From: Bacteroidota bacterium
Lineage (GTDB): Bacteria; Bacteroidota; Bacteroidia; UBA7662
DNA: 5,337 nucleotides
Reading direction: 5' to 3'
Assembly: GCA_016868875.1 (NCBI GenBank)
Contig: VGFN01000073.1
Coordinates: 1-5,337 of the forward strand
Position 1 is the stretch's first letter. Each line of letters opens with the position of its first letter. This document shows positions 1-5,337 of the stretch, one piece after another. A model generated the notes under the pieces. It searched no databases. It was not told where the DNA came from and worked only from the letters and a program-made list of their open reading frames with translations. Both the position numbers and the translations under genes were made by a program.

Positions 1-932
1 TTGGCTGATGGGCCGAAATTTCCTCGGTTGCGAAGCCGATCATAACGTTGCAGATCCGAGGTTGGGGCCGCCTGGTTGTAAATCCAATAATTGGGATTGA
101 CCTTGAATCCCGGGGAAGAGGAGGCCAGGGGGTGATAAAATTTGCCATTGAGTTCAGCGCCAAGGTATTGGATGGCTCCGTAGGAATTTGCAAAGCCGGC
201 GTCATCCCCTATAACATGGAACGCATAGATAGCCTGCAGGCTGTCTTCTTGGCCCACCGATCCTTTGTTGAAAAAAGCACCGCCACGGTCGTTGGTCACA
301 TTCACATTGCGAACCACCAAGTCGCTCCATATCCCGGTGTACATGGAATCCCAGGGGAGGGGTCCCATGTTGGTGATTTTGTATTGAAGGACGACGAAGT
401 AGTCGGCAAAGGGAAAATTCCAAGCCAAACTGTTAAGCCGAACTTTGGCCTGCAAGGGAAGCAAATGATTAGCGATAGGCTGGCCGGATCCGGGAACATA
501 GGTCAACGAATCGGTGAAATGCAGTTCAAATTCCTGGTGCGCCAAGGCGGTCAACGAGTAGTTGGTATTGCCAGGTAAGCTTGATTTTTCCAAAACCGGC
601 CAACCGGGCAAAGGGCTGAATTCAAAACCTGCCTTACCTGCGGCGTATCCCGATGCATCATCCAAAGAGGAGGTGGAAACCGAGAGCTGTCCTCCCCGAT
701 AAGCCCCTAGCCAGAGGCCTGCTTCGAAAAGGTGCTCTACTCCAGAATTCAGGGGATATTCCATGGATGGGAGGCCTTGCGGTTCGTTACGCACGTTGGG
801 TCGACCAATGGTGCCTGCATTGGTAAGGTGCAGGCCAATTTGTCCGACTTGAACACTCTTTTCTTCAAATTGACCCGAAGCAAGGCAGGGCAAGAGCAAC
901 AAGATCAAAAGGTACAAGAAGCGGTAGGGCAT
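1..932 (-). CDS. Secreted protein of unknown function, C-terminal part outside window
   Basis: The minus-strand frame is open for 310 codons from an ATG at 932 to the window edge, with no stop; the rest of the protein lies outside. Residues 1-20 form a clear signal peptide: MPYR, then a Leu/Ile-rich core, then ASG before Gln21, a typical Bacteroidota cleavage site. The mature part is rich in aromatic residues, Gly and Asn, and has recognisable blocks such as LFEAGLWLGA (68-77), suggesting a beta-rich exported or outer-membrane protein. I recall similar N-termini in long Bacteroidota proteins that end in a type IX secretion sorting domain, but that end is not visible here. An in-frame ATG at 965 would add 11 residues and overlap the upstream gene; 932 is preferred because it gives a clean signal peptide and starts 4 bases after the WbqC stop, suggesting co-transcription. 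Coding is well supported; function is unknown. Confidence 0.82.
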   Translation of the reverse strand, partial: MPYRFLYLLILLLLPCLASGQFEEKSVQVGQIGLHLTNAGTIGRPNVRNEPQGLPSMEYPLNSGVEHLFEAGLWLGAYRGGQLSVSTSSLDDASGYAAGKAGFEFSPLPGWPVLEKSSLPGNTNYSLTALAHQEFELHFTDSLTYVPGSGQPIANHLLPLQAKVRLNSLAWNFPFADYFVVLQYKITNMGPLPWDSMYTGIWSDLVVRNVNVTNDRGGAFFNKGSVGQEDSLQAIYAFHVIGDDAGFANSYGAIQYLGAELNGKFYHPLASSSPGFKVNPNYWIYNQAAPTSDLQRYDRLRNRGNFGPSA

Positions 933-936
933 AAGG

Positions 937-1593
937 TCAAGGCTGAGCTTCAAAATTACTTGCATTTAAGGAAAGGTATCTCTCAAGGTAGGCTTTGCTT
1001 TCATGAGGTCCGCATTGGATAAGCAAATCCAGGACCGAAAGTCCGGGAACAAAATGGGTTTGAGCTTCAAATTGCTGGAAATATCGTGGGGTCTTCCAGG
1101 GAACTTCTTTGAGGAGGAGGACCCATGGTTGGGACAAAGGGCGCATAACCGCTGACTCTGTGATTTGAACGTCAAGGGCAAGGCGTTCAATCAACCAGGC
1201 CAGGACTTTCAAGTTGTACTCCATCAACAGTTCCCCGGTCTCCAAAATCAGCTTGCTCAGGTCATCTTCCAGGTATTCAAAGAAAGGGGCTCTGCGGTAA
1301 GCATTTTGGATGCTTCGCCAATGGGTCTTGGCCCATCCTCCCCTGGATCTGCCTTGTTCCGTTGCGAGATGAACCTGGCCCAAGGGTTGATGGTGGGAGC
1401 GTCCACCATGGATGGGGAGGCTGATCATGATCGAGCCTTGGGAGTCCGCCAAGCGATAACGGTTCATGCCGGTAGCTTTGGCAAAGGGCATATCCGAATC
1501 AAAGCAGACCCTGCCGCTGTGCATTATTTTTGCCATATAAGGCAAATCAGGCCAGCAATGCAAAGGCATAGGGTATTTTGTAGGCTGGTTCAC
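937..1593 (-). CDS. WbqC-like family protein
   Basis: This encodes 218 residues and matches the WbqC-like family from sequence memory. Counted from the GTG start, the landmarks are a MNRYRL stretch with NR at 44-45, a GSIMISLPI strand just after it, the family's strongest block HWRSIQNAYRRAPFFEYLED (91-110), and a C-terminal FVPGLSVLDLLIQCGP (181-196). Proteins of this family occur in O-antigen and other surface-polysaccharide loci, but the biochemical activity is not established. No signal peptide is visible, so it is probably cytoplasmic. The GTG at 1593 is chosen because AGAAGG lies 6 bases upstream. Alternatives are a TTG at 1617, which would overlap the divergent gene's start, and an ATG at 1569, closer to where family homology begins. 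It is followed after 4 bases by the secreted-protein gene, probably in one transcript. Confidence 0.85.
   Translation of the reverse strand: MNQPTKYPMPLHCWPDLPYMAKIMHSGRVCFDSDMPFAKATGMNRYRLADSQGSIMISLPIHGGRSHHQPLGQVHLATEQGRSRGGWAKTHWRSIQNAYRRAPFFEYLEDDLSKLILETGELLMEYNLKVLAWLIERLALDVQITESAVMRPLSQPWVLLLKEVPWKTPRYFQQFEAQTHFVPGLSVLDLLIQCGPHESKAYLERYLSLNASNFEAQP
1525..1532 (+). promoter_or_regulatory. Candidate Bacteroidota -7 promoter element for the plus-strand operon
   Basis: TATTTTTG matches TAnnTTTG exactly and lies 78 bases before the ATG at 1611, implying a leader of about 70 bases. It sits inside the 5' coding part of the divergent WbqC-like gene, as any promoter for the GWxTD gene must, since the gap between the two starts is only 17 bases. 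There is no TTTG at the usual -33 spacing; the nearest upstream copy, at 1477-1480, is too far away. Tentative. Confidence 0.25.
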
Positions 1594-1599
1594 GAGAAT

Positions 1600-1605
1600 C
1601 CTTCT
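1600..1605 (-). promoter_or_regulatory. Shine-Dalgarno sequence for the WbqC-like gene
   Basis: On the minus strand this reads AGAAGG, 6 bases before the GTG at 1593. It is the best ribosome-binding match in the divergent start region and is the reason for choosing GTG 1593 over TTG 1617 or ATG 1569. Bacteroidota often do without such sites, so it is supporting evidence rather than proof. Confidence 0.45.
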
Positions 1606-1610
1606 GGAAA

Positions 1611-3122
1611 ATGGCAAAACTACTGCAAGCCCTTTGGTTCATCGTCGTCTGCATGCCGACGCTTTACGGCATGGAATTGGTCTGTGTTCCTTCTCAATGG
1701 CGACATCCTGAATCCGGACCCTATGTGGATTTGACCTTGTATTTGCGTCCTGCCCTATCCAAAATACCGGTCGACGGCCTGGGCGGGAGTAATCCAAGGG
1801 CGGATGATGCGGTTCGGATCGAAATCATGATTTACGACCAGCAGGGGATCAAGGCCTTTGATAAATATGTGTTAAGAAAAGTCCTTTCGGATTCTTTGCA
1901 AGGATACGGCGCGGATTGGGCTGATTTGAAGCGTTTTTATTTGCCTCCAGGTCGCTACGGCCTTGAGGTAAGGGCCATTAGCATGGTGGATACGCTTGAC
2001 AAAGCCATTCTTTCCAAGGAATTGCTAATCGATTCGATGGTCACAATGCCTCATGTTAGTCAACCGGTCTTGCTTCATGATTGGCAACGTTCGGCATCCT
2101 CATCACGTTGGGTTCGCAGCGGCTATCGCTTGATGGCCAAGGCGGATGCAACTTATCGGAATCGTAGGGATACTTTGGGATTTTATACGGAAGTTCATTT
2201 GGATCCTTCGAGAACAGCTCGTTACCTCTTGGTTTATTCCCTTACCAATGAACAAGGTCAAGTGGTCGGTTCTAGGCAGGGTTTTTTGCGAATGGATCCT
2301 TCCAAAGCGGTCCAAGGATTCATAGGTGCTTGGCCAATGACGGATTTGGAGGATGGGAAATACCTACTCAACCTTGAATTAAGGGATACGACCAATGCCG
2401 TGGTGGAGAGGCGTGTACAATCCTTGGAGCTTTGGTCGGCTGGCCTTTGGGCAGAGGGGGGTTCCACGGACAGCTCCGGGCAAGGGGGTGGAAATTCTAC
2501 CCAGGCTTTTCGTGGATTGGAACTACACGAATGGGAACAATATTTAAAACGTTTGGATTGGAAAGGTAAACGCAAGCAAATTTCCTCCTTGCGTCCGATT
2601 TGCGACCCCGGCCAACGACTTACCCTGGATCGGTTAATCAACCAAAGCCCTCCGGATGAGGAAGCGATTTTATCCTTTATAGAATTTTTTTGGAAGGAAA
2701 GAACGGGGGATGTGAACACGCTTTCTCAGTGGTCTGATTATCAAATCGAGGTAAACAAAACCCTGTCCTTGTTTTCATCCAGGATTACGCCAGGCTATGA
2801 GACCGAAAGAGGCAGGGTTTATTTGCAATACGGCCCACCCAATACCCGAACAGTTATCGACAACGAACCCTCCGCGTACCCCTACGAAGTTTGGTGGTAT
2901 TATCAAATCAAAGGTCAACGCAATGTTCGTTTTGTGTTCTACAACCCGGATATGGTGACCAACGACTACGCTTTGTTGCACTCGGATGCCTTCGGGGAAA
3001 ATTCAGATCCTCAATGGCGTTTGCAATTGTTCAGTCGGACAACACCCTTTCAAAACCTGGATAACAGCTTGAACAGGGGGCATTTTGGCTCTCATCTGGA
3101 CGATCATCTTCGTAATCAATAA
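1611..3122 (+). CDS. GWxTD domain-containing secreted protein
   Basis: This encodes 503 residues. Residues 1-20 (MAKLLQ, then a hydrophobic core ending TLYG) look like a signal peptide, so the protein should act in the periplasm or at the outer membrane. Residues 21-280 appear beta-rich, with two similar strand motifs, LPPGRYGLEV (111-120) and LEDGKYLLNLELRD (246-259). A Gly/Ser-rich linker at about 281-298 leads to the C-terminal GWxTD-type domain: FW at 360-361, the signature at 395-401 reading GYETERG instead of GWxTDRG, then VYLQYGPP (403-410), VWWYY (427-431) and FVFYNPD (441-447). The domain is known mainly from Bacteroidota and Acidobacteria, and its function is undetermined. It leads a three-gene run with an acyltransferase and a glycosyltransferase, suggesting an envelope role. 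The ATG at 1611 has no strong ribosome-binding site but yields the signal peptide; its last 12 codons overlap the next gene. Confidence 0.9.
   Translation: MAKLLQALWFIVVCMPTLYGMELVCVPSQWRHPESGPYVDLTLYLRPALSKIPVDGLGGSNPRADDAVRIEIMIYDQQGIKAFDKYVLRKVLSDSLQGYGADWADLKRFYLPPGRYGLEVRAISMVDTLDKAILSKELLIDSMVTMPHVSQPVLLHDWQRSASSSRWVRSGYRLMAKADATYRNRRDTLGFYTEVHLDPSRTARYLLVYSLTNEQGQVVGSRQGFLRMDPSKAVQGFIGAWPMTDLEDGKYLLNLELRDTTNAVVERRVQSLELWSAGLWAEGGSTDSSGQGGGNSTQAFRGLELHEWEQYLKRLDWKGKRKQISSLRPICDPGQRLTLDRLINQSPPDEEAILSFIEFFWKERTGDVNTLSQWSDYQIEVNKTLSLFSSRITPGYETERGRVYLQYGPPNTRTVIDNEPSAYPYEVWWYYQIKGQRNVRFVFYNPDMVTNDYALLHSDAFGENSDPQWRLQLFSRTTPFQNLDNSLNRGHFGSHLDDHLRNQ
1615..1622 (-). promoter_or_regulatory. 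Candidate Bacteroidota -7 promoter element for the minus-strand pair
   Basis: The minus strand reads TAGTTTTG, an exact match to TAnnTTTG, the -7 consensus of Bacteroidota housekeeping promoters. Transcription would begin a few bases downstream, giving a leader of only about 15-20 bases before the GTG at 1593; the site also covers the TTG at 1617, arguing against that codon as start. No convincing TTTG -33 element is found at the expected distance, so the call is tentative. It lies within the first codons of the divergent GWxTD gene. Confidence 0.25.
3075..3080 (+). promoter_or_regulatory. Purine-rich ribosome-binding site deciding the TTG start at 3085
   Basis: AGGGGG lies 4 bases before the TTG at 3085, inside the end of the GWxTD coding sequence. 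It supports TTG as the acyltransferase start: the frame has a stop at 3070-3072 and no ATG until well inside the conserved domain. The match to the GGAGG core is only partial. Confidence 0.35.
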
Positions 3123-3972
3123 GGTTTTGTCAGCTTTGTTGGGAGTCCTATTAAGGGTTGTTGTGAGGTATCGGCGTGAGGTCGTTCGAGAAAACCTGCA
3201 TCGTGTTTACCCGGATTGGAACCGGGTTCAGCTTCTTGCCCTCGAACGAGGTTTTTATAATTATCTGGGTGGGTTGTTGTGGGATTTGGTTCGGTCCTCG
3301 GTGGGGGCTAAGAACTTGGGTCAAAAGAAAATTCAATGGGAAAACCCGGAGGTCCTGATGGATTTAGCAGCCCAAAACAAATCGTTGGTTCTGCTAACCT
3401 CGCATTATGGAAATTGGGAGTGGATTGCCCAAGCGATGGGTGCACGCTTTAAACATCGAATTTGGTTTATTTATAAACCACTTCAATGGACAGCGGCAGA
3501 AAATTGGCTTCGAAAATGGCGTACCAACCGCTATGTTGTGCCGGTAGCCCTCAAAGCTCTGCGCTTTAAACTCGCGTCCGAAAATTTGTCGTCGTCCATT
3601 CCATTGGCCTTGTATTTGGGAGCTGATCAATCTCCTACAGCGCATAGTCGTTGGATTCCGAGTTTTTTTCTGGGTCAATCAACGGCAGTGTACCAAGGCC
3701 CCGAAGAACTATGCAGGACCTATGGACTTACCCCGATTCGGATCGGCATACGCCCGCTCCCTTCCAGAGGATCCTATGCGATACGGTTTGAGCGACCTAG
3801 TCCCAACTGGTCTGAGGCCGAACATGGCTCGCTGATGCATTGGTACATGAACGCGCTTTCCCAGCAAATTCATGAAGCCCCTGAATATTGGTTATGGACC
3901 CACAGGCGTTGGAAACTCAACAAAGAATTGGGCTTGGATGGGCCAACCCAAGACCCAATATTAAACTTGTAA
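3085..3972 (+). CDS. LpxL/HtrB-family lipid acyltransferase (lysophospholipid acyltransferase family)
   Basis: This encodes 295 residues, a normal length for Bacteroidota members of the lipid A biosynthesis acyltransferase family. These enzymes move an acyl chain from acyl-ACP to a lipid A precursor or related lipid at the inner face of the cytoplasmic membrane. Visible features are an N-terminal hydrophobic segment (about 2-28), the family's YRREVVRENL (29-38), the catalytic HX4E motif as HYGNWE (H107, E112), YKP (130-132), ADQSP (180-184) and the C-terminal LWTHRRWK (270-277). The catalytic pair is intact. The start must be TTG 3085 or a nearby non-ATG codon, because an in-frame stop lies at 3070-3072. 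The gene overlaps the GWxTD gene by 38 bp and is followed after 3 bp by a glycosyltransferase, so translational coupling is likely. The acceptor may be lipid A, but an ornithine, sulfono- or other lipid cannot be excluded. Confidence 0.9.
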   Translation: MALIWTIIFVINKVLSALLGVLLRVVVRYRREVVRENLHRVYPDWNRVQLLALERGFYNYLGGLLWDLVRSSVGAKNLGQKKIQWENPEVLMDLAAQNKSLVLLTSHYGNWEWIAQAMGARFKHRIWFIYKPLQWTAAENWLRKWRTNRYVVPVALKALRFKLASENLSSSIPLALYLGADQSPTAHSRWIPSFFLGQSTAVYQGPEELCRTYGLTPIRIGIRPLPSRGSYAIRFERPSPNWSEAEHGSLMHWYMNALSQQIHEAPEYWLWTHRRWKLNKELGLDGPTQDPILNL

Positions 3973-3975
3973 TCG

Positions 3976-5049
3976 ATGAACAGGTCTTTGCACTTCGCCG
4001 TGGTGATCCTGAATTGGAATGGCTTGGCTCATTTGCGCCGTTACTTACCCTCTGTTTTGGCGACCGAATACGATCATTGGGATTGTATTTTGGTGGATAA
4101 TGCCTCCAACGACGAGTCGGTTTCTTGGGTTCAATCCTATGCCGGAGATCGAGTGCGAATTGTTCAATTGGATAAGAACGAGGGCTATACCGGCGGCTAC
4201 ATGGAGGGATTGAAGCAAGTGCAAGCCGACGTTTATGTATTGTTGAATTCGGATGTGGAAGTGGCTAAGGATTGGTTGATGCACTTGAATAATTTCATGG
4301 TCTCGAAGCCTGAACTTGCTGCCGTGCAACCCAAAATTCTATCAGATAGGGACAGGGATAAATTCGAATATGCCGGTGCTTGCGGTGGAATGGTGGATGG
4401 TTTGGGTTATCCGTTCTGTGCAGGGAGGGTCTTCACCGATTTGGAAGCGGATCACGGGCAGTACGATAAGCCAAGGCAGGTTTTCTGGGTGAGTGGGGCC
4501 TGCATGGTGGTAAGGGCCAAGGCTTTTTGGGAATGTGGCGGCTTGGATACCGACTACTTTGCGCACATGGAAGAAATTGATTTGTGTTGGCGATTGCAAC
4601 GTGCCGGACACCGATTGATGACCTGTCCTCAATCGGTGGTATACCATTGGGGAGGGGGATCTTTAACCTACGGTAGTCCCCGCAAGACCTACCTCAATTT
4701 CAGAAACTCATTGTTCACCATCACCAAAAATCTTGCTCCGAAGGAGTGTTTAATCCGTGTTTGGAGCAGGCTTTGGCTCGACGGTCTTGCGGCGGTATTT
4801 TTCTTGAGCCAAGGATCGGTAGGCGATTTTGTGGCGGTGATTAAGGCTCATGGGGCTTATTACAGGGCCTTACCGCAATTGATCCAAAAACGCCGTGCAT
4901 CGAATATGCCTTGGATCCCTCTGAACGCGATGCGTGGGGTTTGGCCCGGTCGAATTTGGCCTTATTTGGGGATGGGGGATGCCGGTAGAAGGAAGATGTT
5001 GGTGAAGCTCATGGCCTTTGTCGAAAGCTTGGCCCTCAAATCTCCTTAG
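3976..5049 (+). CDS. Glycosyltransferase family 2 protein
   Basis: This encodes 357 residues of an inverting GT-A-fold glycosyltransferase that would transfer a sugar from a nucleotide-sugar donor to an envelope glycan or lipid. Motifs in order: VVILNWNG (9-16) at the nucleotide-binding strand; DNASND (41-46); NEGYTGG following it; LLNSDVEV (89-96), the metal-binding DXD-type region with D93; WVSGACMVVR (171-180); the acceptor-side acidic motif EEIDLCWR (199-206), containing the likely catalytic base; and HWGGGS (224-229). The layout is that of the rhamnosyltransferase-like GT2 group, but donor and acceptor cannot be read from sequence. The C-terminal 100 residues contain a hydrophobic stretch (about 267-280) and many basic residues, suggesting membrane association. 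The ATG lies 3 bp after the acyltransferase stop without a clear ribosome-binding site, consistent with coupled translation. The 3' end overlaps convergent aroQ by 14 bp. Confidence 0.93.
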   Translation: MNRSLHFAVVILNWNGLAHLRRYLPSVLATEYDHWDCILVDNASNDESVSWVQSYAGDRVRIVQLDKNEGYTGGYMEGLKQVQADVYVLLNSDVEVAKDWLMHLNNFMVSKPELAAVQPKILSDRDRDKFEYAGACGGMVDGLGYPFCAGRVFTDLEADHGQYDKPRQVFWVSGACMVVRAKAFWECGGLDTDYFAHMEEIDLCWRLQRAGHRLMTCPQSVVYHWGGGSLTYGSPRKTYLNFRNSLFTITKNLAPKECLIRVWSRLWLDGLAAVFFLSQGSVGDFVAVIKAHGAYYRALPQLIQKRRASNMPWIPLNAMRGVWPGRIWPYLGMGDAGRRKMLVKLMAFVESLALKSP

Positions 5050-5337
5050 CCGCTTGGGTGAAGGCATGACGCGCACCCTCGTAAGCCAAGCGATACCCTA
5101 AGGCCCCCATGCCACTAACGGATCCACGGCAGTGTGCAGCGATATAGGAGTGATGCCGATAGGTTTCTCTTGACGGGGGATGGCTAAGGTGCACTTCATA
5201 AACCGGAATTTTGATCGCAGCCACTGCATCGGCCAAGGCAACGGAGGTATGCGTCAGTCCACCCGGGTTCAAAAGCACAAAGGCTATACCGGGGTCGCAT
5301 GCTTGCAGGGTGTCAATCAAAACGCCCTCGTGATTGC
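5036..5337 (-). CDS. aroQ: 3-dehydroquinate dehydratase, type II (C-terminal part; start outside window)
   Basis: The minus-strand frame enters from the right edge and gives the last 99 residues of a protein whose family is usually about 140-150 long; the N-terminus, including the catalytic Tyr, is outside. Type II dehydroquinases convert 3-dehydroquinate to 3-dehydroshikimate in the cytoplasmic shikimate pathway, as dodecamers. The visible part starts in the NHEG block and includes LNPGGLTHTSVALADA, with the conserved active-site Asn; VYEVHLS, with the conserved Glu and His; SRETYRHHSY, with the conserved Arg; and GSVSGMGALGYRLAYEG at the end. All conserved active-site residues expected in this portion are present. 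The loop after the His reads HPP where many relatives have a form of N-(I/V)-H. Its 3' end overlaps the glycosyltransferase by 14 bp. Assignment is firm; the gene is cut only by the window edge. Confidence 0.94.
   Translation of the reverse strand, partial: NHEGVLIDTLQACDPGIAFVLLNPGGLTHTSVALADAVAAIKIPVYEVHLSHPPSRETYRHHSYIAAHCRGSVSGMGALGYRLAYEGARHAFTQAAKEI

Noticed and set aside
48..578. Plus-strand open frame of 176 codons
   Set aside because: It lies opposite the secreted-protein gene, which has a signal peptide and a frame open through the window edge. The plus-strand translation shows no domain or export signal and looks like an antisense shadow.
870..932. Possible lipoprotein signal (Cys at residue 16) in the left-edge secreted protein
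   Set aside because: The residues before the Cys (LLPC) do not fit a lipobox, and ASG before Gln21 is a better signal peptidase I site.
1594..1617. TTG at 1617 as the start of the WbqC-like protein
   Set aside because: It would overlap the divergent gene's start codon, has no upstream ribosome-binding site, and adds residues with no family similarity; GTG 1593 with AGAAGG is better.
1165..1734. Plus-strand open frame of 189 codons running into the GWxTD gene
   Set aside because: It is antisense to the conserved WbqC block and then out of frame with the GWxTD gene; the product resembles nothing known.
2258..2719. Minus-strand open frame of 153 codons
   Set aside because: It is antisense to the GWxTD gene, whose own frame carries the conserved motifs; the product is Ser/Arg/Pro-rich without recognisable structure.
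5051..5092. Inverted repeat CGCTTGG / CCAAGCG near the convergent gene ends, considered as a terminator
   Set aside because: The stem is only 7 bp with a 28-base loop, has no T-tract on either strand, and lies within aroQ coding sequence.

Overview
The window looks like a chromosomal stretch from a member of the Bacteroidota. The pointers are a GWxTD-type secreted protein, a WbqC-like protein, an exported protein whose signal peptide ends just before Gln, weak or missing Shine-Dalgarno sequences, and two matches to the TAnnTTTG -7 promoter element of that phylum. Base composition is near half GC. No finer placement is supported. There are no RNA genes, mobile elements, CRISPR arrays, integration sites or defence genes.

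Layout. Positions 1-1593 hold two minus-strand genes: a WbqC-like protein, followed after 4 bases by a secreted protein of unknown function that runs off the left edge. A 17-bp gap separates these from a divergent plus-strand run of three tightly packed genes (1611-5049): a GWxTD-domain protein with a signal peptide, an LpxL/HtrB-family acyltransferase overlapping it by 38 bp and starting at TTG, and a family-2 glycosyltransferase 3 bp further on. The last minus-strand gene, aroQ (type II 3-dehydroquinate dehydratase), enters from the right edge. Its 3' end overlaps the glycosyltransferase by 14 bp. Nearly every base is coding, and no gene-free stretch exceeds a few tens of bases.

How the genes fit together. 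The acyltransferase and glycosyltransferase are membrane-associated enzymes of the kind that build lipid A-like or other glycolipids. WbqC-like proteins are often found in surface-polysaccharide loci. The GWxTD protein should act outside the cytoplasm. A plausible reading is a small cell-envelope module divided between two back-to-back transcription units, but this is inferred from context only. aroQ is a shikimate-pathway housekeeping gene and probably unrelated.

Nothing here is convincingly a new system. The best points for follow-up are the GWxTD protein with an altered signature motif coupled to two envelope enzymes, the compact divergent start region, and the unidentified secreted protein at the left edge.
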